Shown: positions 35,862-44,678 of the stretch, one piece after another
Layout: each line of letters opens with the position of its first letter
How positions within the stretch are numbered: position 1 is the first letter of the stretch
Program-made: the position numbers and the translations under genes
Source of the DNA: Coxiellaceae bacterium UBA6002
Lineage (GTDB): Bacteria > Pseudomonadota > Gammaproteobacteria > UBA6002
Length of the DNA: 64,000 bases
Assembly (NCBI GenBank): GCA_002429595.1
Contig: DJAM01000086.1
Span: 41,915-105,914, forward strand
Reading direction: 5' to 3'
Notes under the pieces: model-generated
The model's input: the letters and a program-made list of their open reading frames with translations, nothing else
What the model was told of the DNA's origin: nothing
Database searches by the model: none

Positions 35862-36041
35862 TATACCCATTGCCCTTCAAGATGCGAGATTTTAAGAGTC
35901 AACTTGCGAGAAGTTGAAACGATCTGATTGAGCAAAAGTGCAGGAATAGCCATTCTATTTCGAGCTTTTGTGATTGAAGATCGTTTCAAATTCGAAGTAA
36001 GTTGGCTCTTAAAAATCGCATCTTGAAGGGCAATGGGTATA
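35862..36041 (-). repeat. ~180-nt foldback element, copy 2
   Basis: Arms starting TATACCCATTGCCC at 35862 and ending GGGCAATGGGTATA at 36041 pair for about 42 nt with one indel and two mismatches. Reading the minus strand, an internal loop ACTTACTTCGAA faces ACTTGCGAGA, then a second stem GAAACGATCTTCAATCACAAAAG, then the apical loop CTCGAAA-N9-TATTCCTG. These loops match copy 1 at 19802; the stems do not. It lies 29 nt upstream of the MFS start. The remaining bases to 36116 show no further feature. Confidence 0.85.
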
Positions 36042-36116
36042 CACTAATATATGGGGTATTACATCAGGCTCTTAGTTGAACTTTTGGTATTTTTAACATA
36101 GCTAAGTTTTTGAGAA

Positions 36117-36689
36117 TTAAGGCATATTAGAAATGGTTGTTCCTTGAGCATTTTTATAAATCGAAACGCCACCAGGCTGATTGATTTCATAGAGGGCTCG
36201 AGTGGTGCCATCCGACATTACAGCCAAATGCCGGTATTGGCCTAAGGTATGCTCAATTCGAATGCCGCGTATGCCAGCTTCTTGTAATGATCGGATTTGA
36301 TAACCTCTGGTAGTTGGATCAAAGACCAGCACCTTTAAAAAATTGTAAATAGGGTCATCAATGTTTATCAGGCCATCCCGATTAGTATCATAATTTCCAA
36401 GTTCGAAGCTACGTAGTGCGTCTTCCGCGGGCAAAGAAGTTGTCGACTGTAGGAGTTGTAATAGGATTGGGTTAGTATAATCTATGACAATTAAGGCATC
36501 GTCTCCATTAAGAACACCAGCCATATCAATACCATGATCATTATTGAGATCGACTACTCCTAGCCAGTGTTGGTTAGGTTCGATTTGATAGACTAGATAC
36601 TTGCTTTGGACTTTGGTGTAGACTTCAAAGACGCCGATAATAACGAAAATGAAAATCAAGATTGAAACGGCTAGTGGTCTCGGGCCCAT
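36117..36689 (-). CDS. Membrane-anchored protein with dockerin/EF-hand-like calcium loops
   Basis: 190 residues from the ATG at 36689 (AAGGAG 8 nt upstream). One N-terminal membrane helix (about 6-24), so a type II-anchored periplasmic domain. Two acidic loops look like calcium sites: D48-L-N-N-D-H-G-I-D and D101-T-N-R-D-G-L-I-N-I-D-D; the second is a textbook dockerin/EF-hand loop. Function unknown. Divergent from ubiC. Confidence 0.65.
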   Translation of the reverse strand: MGPRPLAVSILIFIFVIIGVFEVYTKVQSKYLVYQIEPNQHWLGVVDLNNDHGIDMAGVLNGDDALIVIDYTNPILLQLLQSTTSLPAEDALRSFELGNYDTNRDGLINIDDPIYNFLKVLVFDPTTRGYQIRSLQEAGIRGIRIEHTLGQYRHLAVMSDGTTRALYEINQPGGVSIYKNAQGTTISNMP

Positions 36690-36764
36690 ATCATATGCTC
36701 CTTTATTTAGAAGGTAGTACAGCATTAAACAGAGATCAAGTTCAGTAATAAGGCCTGAGCCTCA

Positions 36765-37346
36765 ATGCGAAATCCAAGTTTGAATTGGAAGAAATCAGAT
36801 CATTTTTCGAGTCAACAATTGCCAAAAACTGTAAGGCGCTGGTTGTTGTATGCCGATTCGATGACGAAACAATTAAAGCAAGCAAGCCTTGATCGACATT
36901 CCCAATTTAAAATAAAAATTTTGCATGAAGGTTTAGAGTTACTCACTACCAAGATGTGTGAACGAAAAATTTTCTCTTGCCGCTTTGTTTACACAAGAGA
37001 AGTACAAATTTTTTCTGGATCAACACTTTTAATGTACGCGCACAGCGTGATTCCTAAAACAGAAAAAATTCTCATTAAGCGTCAATTTCGTGGCTTAGGC
37101 TTTAAGCCGTTAGGTGAAATTTTATTTGAAGATAAAACTATTGAACGCAGCTCTTTTAATCTTGCAAAAATTTACTCGACCTCTAAGGAGTTTCATTTAA
37201 CAACGATGAGTCAAAAAGGACACTCTTTTATCTGGTCAAGACAATCCTATTTTTCGCAAAAGCAACAACCTTTTTTATTGCTGACCGAATATTTTTCTCC
37301 AACTCTTTTCACTTTTTTGTCCGGGTCAACTAAGCATGACAACTAA
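36765..37346 (+). CDS. ubiC: Chorismate--pyruvate lyase
   Basis: First committed step to ubiquinone: chorismate to 4-hydroxybenzoate and pyruvate. Divergent family, but WLLYADSMTKQL near the N-terminus, the Arg of YTREVQIFSG and the Glu of LLTEYFSP correspond to active-site positions of E. coli UbiC. 193 residues, slightly long. Overlaps ubiA by 11 nt; the ubiC-ubiA order is the E. coli arrangement and makes the call firm. Confidence 0.85.
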   Translation: MRNPSLNWKKSDHFSSQQLPKTVRRWLLYADSMTKQLKQASLDRHSQFKIKILHEGLELLTTKMCERKIFSCRFVYTREVQIFSGSTLLMYAHSVIPKTEKILIKRQFRGLGFKPLGEILFEDKTIERSSFNLAKIYSTSKEFHLTTMSQKGHSFIWSRQSYFSQKQQPFLLLTEYFSPTLFTFLSGSTKHDN

Positions 37347-38181
37347 GCTCGTTGCCTATACCAAATTAATGCGTTTGCACAAACCCATTGGGATTTTTCT
37401 TTTGCTATGGCCAACACTTTGGGCGCTTTGGATTGCTGGTGAAGGTTTGCCAACTGTCAAAATTTTAGTGGTGTTTTTGCTGGGCGTTATTTTGATGCGT
37501 TCTGCAGGCTGCATAATTAATGACATTGCAGATCGTAATTTTGATGGTCGGGTAGAGCGCACCAAGCAACGTCCTTTGGTAACAGGTACAGTGCAATTGA
37601 AAGAAGCAATTATTTTATTTTTAGTGCTTTGCCTCTTAGCTTTTTTGCTTGTCCTGCAATTGAATACCTTGACCGTAATGCTGTCATTCGTAGCGCTTAT
37701 CTTGGCTTCGTTATATCCTTTTTCCAAGCGAATAACCCATTTTCCACAAGTCATTTTAGGCGCAGCTTTCGGTTGGTCCGTGCCAATGGTATTCGCTGCT
37801 CAAATGGGGTCGATTCCAGCAATAGCTTGGTTAATATATTTGATGGCAATCATTTGGCCAGTCGCTTACGATAGTATATACGCGTTGAGTGACAAAGCTG
37901 ATGATCTGAAGATAGGTTTGAAATCAACCGTTATTATATTTGGAAAATTTGATGTCGTGATAATTTTTTTATTGCAGGCAGCCGTCATATTAAGCTTGAT
38001 TTTATTAGGTTATTTTTTACATCTCACCTCCGCATATTATTTAAGTGTCATCCTGTCATCATTATTGCTCGTATATCAATTTTATTTGGTTGTGAACCAA
38101 CAGTACCAGCGTGCTTTTTTAAATAATAATTGGATAGGATTTCTAATTTTCATTGGTATTTTGCTCAGTTATTGGCACTAG
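37336..38181 (+). CDS. ubiA: 4-hydroxybenzoate polyprenyltransferase
   Basis: Integral membrane prenyltransferase attaching the isoprenoid tail in ubiquinone synthesis. 281 residues, eight to nine helices. Both Asp-rich motifs are present: NDIADRNFD (62-70) and the second YALSDKADDLKIGLKST. Coupled to ubiC. Confidence 0.95.
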   Translation: MTTKLVAYTKLMRLHKPIGIFLLLWPTLWALWIAGEGLPTVKILVVFLLGVILMRSAGCIINDIADRNFDGRVERTKQRPLVTGTVQLKEAIILFLVLCLLAFLLVLQLNTLTVMLSFVALILASLYPFSKRITHFPQVILGAAFGWSVPMVFAAQMGSIPAIAWLIYLMAIIWPVAYDSIYALSDKADDLKIGLKSTVIIFGKFDVVIIFLLQAAVILSLILLGYFLHLTSAYYLSVILSSLLLVYQFYLVVNQQYQRAFLNNNWIGFLIFIGILLSYWH

Positions 38182-38376
38182 TTTTTTAGCAAAAAAACCG
38201 CCTGAAATCTTAGTTTTTCAGATAAGAAAAAAAGCTTTCTAAGTCATTTGCATTGTAAATAAAATAACTGTAGGATGTCCGCCAATGGAAATGCTCAAAC
38301 AACAAAATGGATCGTTCAAACTCTTACAATTTAACTCAATTATTTTTTAGCGAACTAAAAATCTAAAAAGGCAAAA

Positions 38377-39276
38377 ATGAAAAATTTATTGAGTCAGCGC
38401 GTATTCCAGATTACGCATCTTCTATTATTTTCCTTTCTTTTTATTCCTATCTTTGCTGCATTTGCAACCAAACCTATGTCGGTCCAAGAAAAACTGGCTT
38501 TACTTGAGACTTCATCTGGCGGAAAAATAGGATTAGTCGCAATTAACACTGATAATAATCAAATGATTCGTTATCGAGCTGATGAACGTTTTCCAATGGG
38601 TTGCACCAGTAAGATGGTAGGTGTTGCTGCGATACTCAAAAAGAGTATGAGTAATAACAAATTTTTACAGGAGCGAATTTATTATCAGAAATCTGATTTA
38701 ACCTCCAACAGCCCAATTACAGAAAAACATTTAACAGATGGCATGACAATTGAAGAGCTTTGCGCTGCGTCTATTTCATATAGTGATAATGCAGCAATGA
38801 ATTTCTTAGCCAAAAAATTAGGTGGGCCCGAAGGAATAAATTCTTTCGCACGTAGCATTGGAGACGCTGAATTTAAACTGGATCATGATTGGCCAAAAGA
38901 AGGCTATGGAAATCTACAAAACGGCGAAGATTCGACGACAGCAGCAGCAATGGCAAACAGCTTACAAAAAATTGTACTTGGTGAAGTACTAACAAATCCG
39001 CAGCGCGAAAAATTACAAAATTGGATGAAAGCTAATGTAACCGGCAATAATCGCATCAGGGCGGGTGTGCCAAAAGGATGGTCAGTAGCAGACAAAACCG
39101 GAACAGGTTTTGCATATGGCACAACAAATGACATCGCAATTATCTGGCCACCTAAAAAAGCTCCCGTAGTAATCACAGTATTTTATTCTTCTACCAAAAA
39201 AGAAAACCCAAAGCGCGAAGATGTTTTAGCATCAGCAACGCGTATAGTTTTGGAAAGCTTCAAAGTTCAGAACTAA
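38377..39276 (+). CDS. Class A beta-lactamase-like protein with altered active site
   Basis: 299 residues with an N-terminal signal sequence (LLLFSFLFIPIFAAFA). Class A fold readable throughout, but the active site is changed. SxxK is C76-T-S-K79, so the nucleophile position (Ambler 70) is Cys. The SDN loop is intact at 136-138 and KTG at 240-242. The constant offset of six places W172 at Ambler 166, where the general base Glu normally sits, and G176 at Asn170. Enzymatic beta-lactam hydrolysis is therefore doubtful; a thiol acyl-enzyme or a binding role is possible. No resistance context is visible. Confidence 0.85.
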   Translation: MKNLLSQRVFQITHLLLFSFLFIPIFAAFATKPMSVQEKLALLETSSGGKIGLVAINTDNNQMIRYRADERFPMGCTSKMVGVAAILKKSMSNNKFLQERIYYQKSDLTSNSPITEKHLTDGMTIEELCAASISYSDNAAMNFLAKKLGGPEGINSFARSIGDAEFKLDHDWPKEGYGNLQNGEDSTTAAAMANSLQKIVLGEVLTNPQREKLQNWMKANVTGNNRIRAGVPKGWSVADKTGTGFAYGTTNDIAIIWPPKKAPVVITVFYSSTKKENPKREDVLASATRIVLESFKVQN

Positions 39277-39282
39277 ACAAAA

Positions 39283-39330
39283 AGACCCTCACCCTAACCC
39301 TCTCCCTCTCCCGCAAGCGAGAGAGGGGAT
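39283..39330. repeat. REP-like palindrome in a 356-base gene-free spacer
   Basis: AGACCCTCACCCTAACCC followed by CTCTCCCGCAAGCGAGAGAG. It sits 7 nt past the beta-lactamase-like gene. The spacer 39277-39632 otherwise holds a partial GTCATTCCCGC-family repeat at 39588-39612, with nothing else that I can support. Confidence 0.8.
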
Positions 39331-39587
39331 AAAATCAATTAGCTGAGTGTATTTCTTCTTGCTAGATCCTTGATCAAATTTCGAAAAAGGTTGCTCATTA
39401 TAGTTCTTCTCTCCCACCAAGTTGAGGATGTTTTTAATAACTACCCTCAGACAAAGATCTCACTCGCAGGTGGAAAAATAAATTTGAGGAAAGTAAATAG
39501 ATAAATACGTATCTACTGCCCATTCGTAACGTGACAGCATCTATCATCCCAACAGTCTGATCCATTTCAGGTGTGACTAGGACAAAT

Positions 39588-39612
39588 GATTCCCGCTTTC
39601 GCGAGAATGACA
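39588..39612. repeat. Partial GTCATTCCCGC-family repeat, copy 2
   Basis: ATTCCCGCTTTCGCGAGAATGACA matches the right half of the compound repeats at 34430 and 54460. A further TGAATGACAG occurs at 39622-39631, suggesting decay of a longer copy just beyond the LRR gene's 3' end. Confidence 0.75.
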
Positions 39613-39632
39613 ATGCTACGCGTGAATGACAG

Positions 39633-40850
39633 TTAACTTGTAAAGCATCCTGGAATCCTCCAGGAAGAAGTTGTCTCTTCGGGCTTGAGGGTGGTGGGTG
39701 CACAGATTTTAAGGTAACGTTCTTTGAGTTCTTGGTATCTGTTTGGATTATTCCAGGCTCTAAAAAATCCGGATTTGTTTCTCGTGCGCCAATTCAAAGT
39801 GGTTTCAGTGGTCATTCGTACTGTCGTCATTAAAAACCTACAGGCATTTGTAAGTTCTTCTGGGGTGCGCTTTAGGCCTAACTGTGCTGCTAAATGAAAA
39901 AATATCAACAGCCATAGATCTGTGGGAAGAGTTCCTAACAGTAAATTTTGTGAAGGACGACAGCCTTTAGCGATTTCTACTACTTGTTCAACAAAAAGCA
40001 GTTCTCTTGCTTTGGTATTATCTTTAATGGCTCGCCTTATTTGATTTTGCACATTTGCTTCAAGTGGGTTGGCCAACAGATCGAGATCTCTTAAGTTGAG
40101 GTTCTCAACAAAGACTGATGAAGATAGACTGCGAATAGCATTGAAAGAAAGATCGAGGCGAATAAGATAAGAATTATTAGCCAAACCTTTTGCGCCCTCA
40201 TCTCCAATTTCACAGTGTGCAGCTTTTAGCGAAATTAAATTCTTTTTTTTAGCCAAGATGTTAGCACCCGTATTCTGCAGTCTATTGAGACTAACATTAA
40301 GATGCATAAGCCTCGTGTTATCGGCAAGAGCTAATAAGCCTGGCATTCCTAATTCACTTGCGCTAACTCCTAGGGCGGTCAAACGAGTATTTTGGGCCAT
40401 AATTTTAGCGCCTTCATCTTTAATTGAGTTGGCACCGAGATTTAATTCGGTCAATGTAGTATTCATCGCAAACGCTTTTGCACCAATCAGACCAATTTGA
40501 TTTTTTTTCGCTTTAAGAGAGAGTAATCGACTAGAGGCTGCTAAAGCTAAAGCCCCAGCATCACCGACGGCATTATTATTAATATTGAGAGAAATTAAGT
40601 ATCGACTTGTCACCAAAATCGCTAGTCCCTCTTTGGATATTCGATTATCACTTATATCAAGGAAAGTAACGTGACTGTTAGTTGGAAAAGCAGCCAAGAA
40701 GTCTTGGATATTAAGATCAAGTTGTCTCATTGCTAAATATAAAGCTATCAGTTTTGGGTTGTTATCTTTTAGCAGCTGCAAATCTCGGGCTGTCGCTTTA
40801 GATCTGGCGTCGTCAAATTTTTTGTTCATTTCTGCTAATTTTTGGTGCAT
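39633..40850 (-). CDS. Leucine-rich-repeat protein with C-terminal F-box-like segment
   Basis: 405 residues. Residues 61-276 form nine leucine-rich repeats, most exactly 24 residues, of the ribonuclease-inhibitor-like type (LxxLxLxxNxIxDxGAxxLAxN). After a spacer, residues 305-345 contain LPTDLWLLIFFHLAA, which resembles an F-box (LPxDLxxxILxxL), followed by NACRFLMTTV. LRR plus F-box proteins in intracellular bacteria can recruit host SCF ubiquitin ligases; here the F-box call is tentative. No signal peptide. Tail ends in a short Ser/Thr/Glu-rich stretch. Confidence 0.78.
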   Translation of the reverse strand: MHQKLAEMNKKFDDARSKATARDLQLLKDNNPKLIALYLAMRQLDLNIQDFLAAFPTNSHVTFLDISDNRISKEGLAILVTSRYLISLNINNNAVGDAGALALAASSRLLSLKAKKNQIGLIGAKAFAMNTTLTELNLGANSIKDEGAKIMAQNTRLTALGVSASELGMPGLLALADNTRLMHLNVSLNRLQNTGANILAKKKNLISLKAAHCEIGDEGAKGLANNSYLIRLDLSFNAIRSLSSSVFVENLNLRDLDLLANPLEANVQNQIRRAIKDNTKARELLFVEQVVEIAKGCRPSQNLLLGTLPTDLWLLIFFHLAAQLGLKRTPEELTNACRFLMTTVRMTTETTLNWRTRNKSGFFRAWNNPNRYQELKERYLKICAPTTLKPEETTSSWRIPGCFTS

Positions 40851-40942
40851 GTTTTTCCTCGAGTAAAATCAGAATACTCCTAAATTAGCATGAATTTCTT
40901 AAGAAATTTTTAAGTATGATAAAAATGAAGAATTCCTTTGGA

Positions 40943-41106
40943 CGCGACAAAATTTATTTTCTTGTGCAAAAATAGGCCTTTCTTCCTCGTCCAGCAGCAC
41001 GAGTTGCAGACCTCCTGCGACTCTGATTGCCGACGTCCCGCGATCAAGTCGCAGGACATTTGCAACTCAAGATCGCGGCGCGATGGTAGACTTTTGTGTC
41101 GCTCGA
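40943..41106. repeat. Structured long inverted repeat between LRR gene and mrcA
   Basis: Arms 41001-41022 and 41047-41068 pair over 18 of 22 bases (GAGTTGCA, 4-nt symmetrical internal loop, TCCTGCGACT) around a 24-nt loop. An outer partial stem GCGACAAAA (from 40945) / TTTTGTGTCGC (41093-41103) encloses it. Not detectably related to the other repeat families. It could be a foldback element, a regulatory RNA or a terminator for the convergent-side genes. Confidence 0.5.
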
Positions 41107-41140
41107 AAGAGAATCTCAATTTTCTGATAGGGTAAGAAGT

Positions 41141-43621
41141 TTACATTTCTTGGTCTGCTTCTTCCGCAGGTGTAGTTTTATCTTCTACAGGCGGTAAATC
41201 CTCTTTCTTTGCTGAGTTGTCTTTTTCTGGTTCTTTTTCAGGTAATGTGGGCTTATCTAATTTTTCTGGTAGAGTGGGTTTTTCTAAAGGTAGCCCTATT
41301 TCCTCTCTTTGATCAGACTCCGCATTTGGTTTGAGTTCACGAGGAGCATCCATTTCTCCATTCGCATCATCTCGTCCCGCAGGTTGATCATGTCTCTCTA
41401 CAGGGGCGGGGGCCTCATTTTGATTCTGAGAATAATCTTCTTGCGGATTATCCTGATTAGGAAGATGTGCCTTATCGAACAATTCTGTGAAGCTGTAATA
41501 ATCGTTAGCTAAACCGTTGCTTGGATTTACTCGGAGACGAACGACATCTGATGGTTGAGTTAAAGTATTTTCAGGTTTATTGGCTAGCGCTACTCTCATG
41601 TAATCAATCCAGATTGGTAGAGCAGCATCGGCGCCATATTCATTTAGCGATTTACGTTGGTCAAAACCAACCCAAACTGTCGTGACAACGTCGCCATTGA
41701 AGCCTGCAAACCAACCATCCATTTGGTCATTGGTGGTCCCTGTTTTTCCAGCAATATCACTTCGTCCTAAAGCTAGCGCGCGATGACCGGTGCCCTGACG
41801 AATGACATCTTGTAAAACATTGGTCATTAAATAAGCATTTTCAGGGGTAATCGCTCTTTCTAATGTCGGATTACTTGCTTTGTAAAGCTCGTTGTCTTGG
41901 TCATCCGTTATGTGATCGATAAAATATGGTTTGATTCTAAAGCCACCATTTGCAAATGTGGCAAAGCCAGAAGCGAGTTGCATTGGCGTAACAGAATTCG
42001 TGCCAAGGGCTAGGGTTAAGTTTCGGGGCATTTCTTCGGGATCAAAGCCAAACTTGCTCGCATAGTCGATTGCATAAGTCACGCCAATTGATTGTAAAAT
42101 TCGAATCGAAACCGTGTTCCGAGAATGCACTAATCCGAAGCGCAATCGGGTTGGACCGTAAAATTTTAGATTTGAATTTTGTGGGCGCCACACTGTGTTA
42201 GAGCCTGGAATATATTGTTCAATGGGAGCATCGTTGATAATGCTGGCCAAAGTGAAATCTTTATTTAGTGCAGCCGAGTAAATAAATGGTTTGAAACTTG
42301 AGCCAGGCTGGCGCTTAGCTTGGGTCGCCCGATTGTAAGGGCTTTGGTTGAAAGAAAAGCCGCCTGTAAGCGCTAAAATTTCTCCGGTATGAGGATCAAG
42401 TGATACCAGCGCCGCTTCTGCTTTAGGAACTTGCGCGAGAGTATAGCCATTAGGACCTTTGATCACCCGAATGACATCCCCTTTATGCAGCTTCGCTCTT
42501 CTAGCATTAGTTACTGTTACTTTTTGGCGATTTGCTAATACGGCGGTCACGCTATCGCCAGACTTGATGACAACGGCAGGGGCCATATTGTTAATTGTTG
42601 AGAGTTGTTGCAGCTTAGATAGCCATTGGGATTGTTTGGTGAGATGCTTTTCAGGTCCCCTGTAACCATGGCGGGCATCATAATTGAGTAGGCCCTTTTT
42701 TAAAGCATCGTTGGCGGCAACTTGTAGATGAGAATCAACGGTCGTATAAACCTTTAAACCGTTGGTATAGGCACCATCGCCGTAGGCTTCGACCATCGCA
42801 GCTCGTACCATTTCTCCCACATAAGGTGCTTCGACAGTGTTAATCCGACTATGTAATCGAGCGCGCAATGGGGTAGCTATGGCTTTTTCATATTGAGCTT
42901 GAGTGATGTAATCATTAGCTAGCATTCTTTCTAGCACGTGGTTGCGTCTTTCCAAAGCGGCTCTTGGGTTATCGACCGGATTATCTCTGGAAGGGGCTTG
43001 TGGAAGACCGGCAAGGAGAGCTATTTCCGACAAACTTAATTCTTGTAATGTTTTGCCGAAATAAACATCAGCGGCAGCAGCGACACCGTAGGCGCGTTGC
43101 CCCAGATAAATTTTATTTAAGTAAAGCTCTAAAACTTTTTCTTTGCTCAAATTGGCATCGATTTTTAAGGCTAATAAGATTTCATTGAGTTTTCGACCGT
43201 AAGTTTTCTGTCTCGTTAGAAAAAAGTTACGAGCTACCTGCATGGTGATCGTACTAGCTCCTTGCGCTTTCCTGCCAGTCACCAATAACACTCTAGTTGC
43301 TCTGACTAAGCCTATAAGGTCCACACCAGGATGCTCAAAATAACGTTGATCTTCTGTTGCCAAAACGCCTTGCACTAACTGCTTGGGTACTTGGTCTAAG
43401 CTAACGGGAATTAAATGATTTTCACCATACTCGGCGATCAGATTGCCATCTCGGGTATAAACTCGCAGTGGCACTTGTAATTGCATATTTTTCAAAGTCG
43501 AAACATCAGGTAGCCCTAAGTAAATGAAAAAGATGAAACCACCTAAGAGAAGAAAGCCAGTGATAAGGAGGCTGAAGATTGCAAGAAAGCCATTTTTAAA
43601 TGTTTTTCTTATTAGATTCAT
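41141..43621 (-). CDS. mrcA: Penicillin-binding protein 1A (bifunctional)
   Basis: Peptidoglycan glycosyltransferase and transpeptidase, 826 residues. N-terminal anchor (FLAIFSLLITGFLLLGGFIF), GT51 domain with EDQRYFEHPGVD and QGASTITMQVARNFFL, then transpeptidase with SxxK in PGSSFKPF, SxN in SRNTVS and KTGTTND. The C-terminal ~110 residues are a low-complexity Pro/Glu/Lys tail with a repeated KPTLPEK, not seen in E. coli. Divergent from pilMNOPQ, the conserved gammaproteobacterial arrangement. Confidence 0.95.
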   Translation of the reverse strand: MNLIRKTFKNGFLAIFSLLITGFLLLGGFIFFIYLGLPDVSTLKNMQLQVPLRVYTRDGNLIAEYGENHLIPVSLDQVPKQLVQGVLATEDQRYFEHPGVDLIGLVRATRVLLVTGRKAQGASTITMQVARNFFLTRQKTYGRKLNEILLALKIDANLSKEKVLELYLNKIYLGQRAYGVAAAADVYFGKTLQELSLSEIALLAGLPQAPSRDNPVDNPRAALERRNHVLERMLANDYITQAQYEKAIATPLRARLHSRINTVEAPYVGEMVRAAMVEAYGDGAYTNGLKVYTTVDSHLQVAANDALKKGLLNYDARHGYRGPEKHLTKQSQWLSKLQQLSTINNMAPAVVIKSGDSVTAVLANRQKVTVTNARRAKLHKGDVIRVIKGPNGYTLAQVPKAEAALVSLDPHTGEILALTGGFSFNQSPYNRATQAKRQPGSSFKPFIYSAALNKDFTLASIINDAPIEQYIPGSNTVWRPQNSNLKFYGPTRLRFGLVHSRNTVSIRILQSIGVTYAIDYASKFGFDPEEMPRNLTLALGTNSVTPMQLASGFATFANGGFRIKPYFIDHITDDQDNELYKASNPTLERAITPENAYLMTNVLQDVIRQGTGHRALALGRSDIAGKTGTTNDQMDGWFAGFNGDVVTTVWVGFDQRKSLNEYGADAALPIWIDYMRVALANKPENTLTQPSDVVRLRVNPSNGLANDYYSFTELFDKAHLPNQDNPQEDYSQNQNEAPAPVERHDQPAGRDDANGEMDAPRELKPNAESDQREEIGLPLEKPTLPEKLDKPTLPEKEPEKDNSAKKEDLPPVEDKTTPAEEADQEM

Positions 43622-43844
43622 AAGTATTTCTATGGTTATTTTGAGTGAGGCTAGTTTAGCATAGATAAATAATATTGATAATTTTTCGAATCTTAAAAAT
43701 GAATTTAGCTAGCTGCTTAATAATTTAAGCAAACAAAGCTTAACAAAAGTTTAAATGTATTGACATATACAGTGTTTTTTCCGGAATTGTTGCTTAGTGC
43801 TATGTGGTTGATAATCATGACCAATCTGAGTTACGGAAAAAATT

Positions 43845-44678
43845 ATGAGAATTTTTAAGGCTACGAGCAATGCTAAAACACAAAATCGTGTCGGATTAGC
43901 TTTTATAGAAGATCAACTTACTTTTGCTGTTGTCTCCAATAACAATGAAGTACTGTTTTCTGAAAAATTTAATCGGGGAAACAATCTCGTTTCTTCATTA
44001 CTCATACTCAAAAAACATATAAAACACAATTATCCCTGTTATTTGGTTCTGCCTTATAGCATTGCGATGATCAAAGAATTTAACTTTGGTGAAACGAACA
44101 ACGAAGCTGAATTGAATAAATTGATTAAGATGAATGCACTCGATTTTTTTTCGTATCCTGCTGCTGATTTATACTATGACTTCGAAATATTAGCGGGTAA
44201 CAGTCGACGAGTTAGATTGGCGGCAAGCAAAAAAGAATATATTACGAATTGGATCAAAATATTTCGAGATGCCCAGTTAAATTTAGTGCGTATCTCAATA
44301 GACTCATTTGTTTTAGAGAAGTTTTTGGTTGCAAATCAATATCTTCAACATGCTAAAAATTATGCGGTAGTTTTGGTTTTTGGAAGGTACTTGCTGCAAG
44401 TGATCATCAGCTCAGCAATCATTGTCTTTATGAGCAGCAACATGATCTGCGAGAATAACTTTCATCTAGAAGAAGAACTGACAAAGTTTCTTTGTCTCTA
44501 TGAGAATACCAAAAAGCCGAAAAAAATAGATGAAATACTGGTATTTTATGATGCCCATTTGGAAGCGAAAACCATGTGGCCTTCCCCCTGGAGAGTGGTT
44601 CAGTATAAAACATTGCGAGGATTCGCTAAGCAAAAACTGCCATTATCAAACTTATTGACTGTGGGAGTAACATTGTAA
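43845..44678 (+). CDS. pilM: PilM-like competence/type IV pilus assembly protein
   Basis: Actin-like cytoplasmic protein that docks to PilN. 277 residues, shorter than typical PilM (~350) and close in size to E. coli HofM. Seen: VGLAFIEDQLTFAVV at the start, YLVLPYSIAMIKEFNF, and a DFFSYPAADLYYDFEIL segment that matches PilM's YFDYQ-like stretch. GGAA precedes the ATG. First of five coupled genes. Confidence 0.82.
   Translation: MRIFKATSNAKTQNRVGLAFIEDQLTFAVVSNNNEVLFSEKFNRGNNLVSSLLILKKHIKHNYPCYLVLPYSIAMIKEFNFGETNNEAELNKLIKMNALDFFSYPAADLYYDFEILAGNSRRVRLAASKKEYITNWIKIFRDAQLNLVRISIDSFVLEKFLVANQYLQHAKNYAVVLVFGRYLLQVIISSAIIVFMSSNMICENNFHLEEELTKFLCLYENTKKPKKIDEILVFYDAHLEAKTMWPSPWRVVQYKTLRGFAKQKLPLSNLLTVGVTL

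Noticed and set aside
43760..43765. TTGACA as -35 of pilM
   Set aside because: No acceptable -10 hexamer at 16-18 nt; left uncalled.
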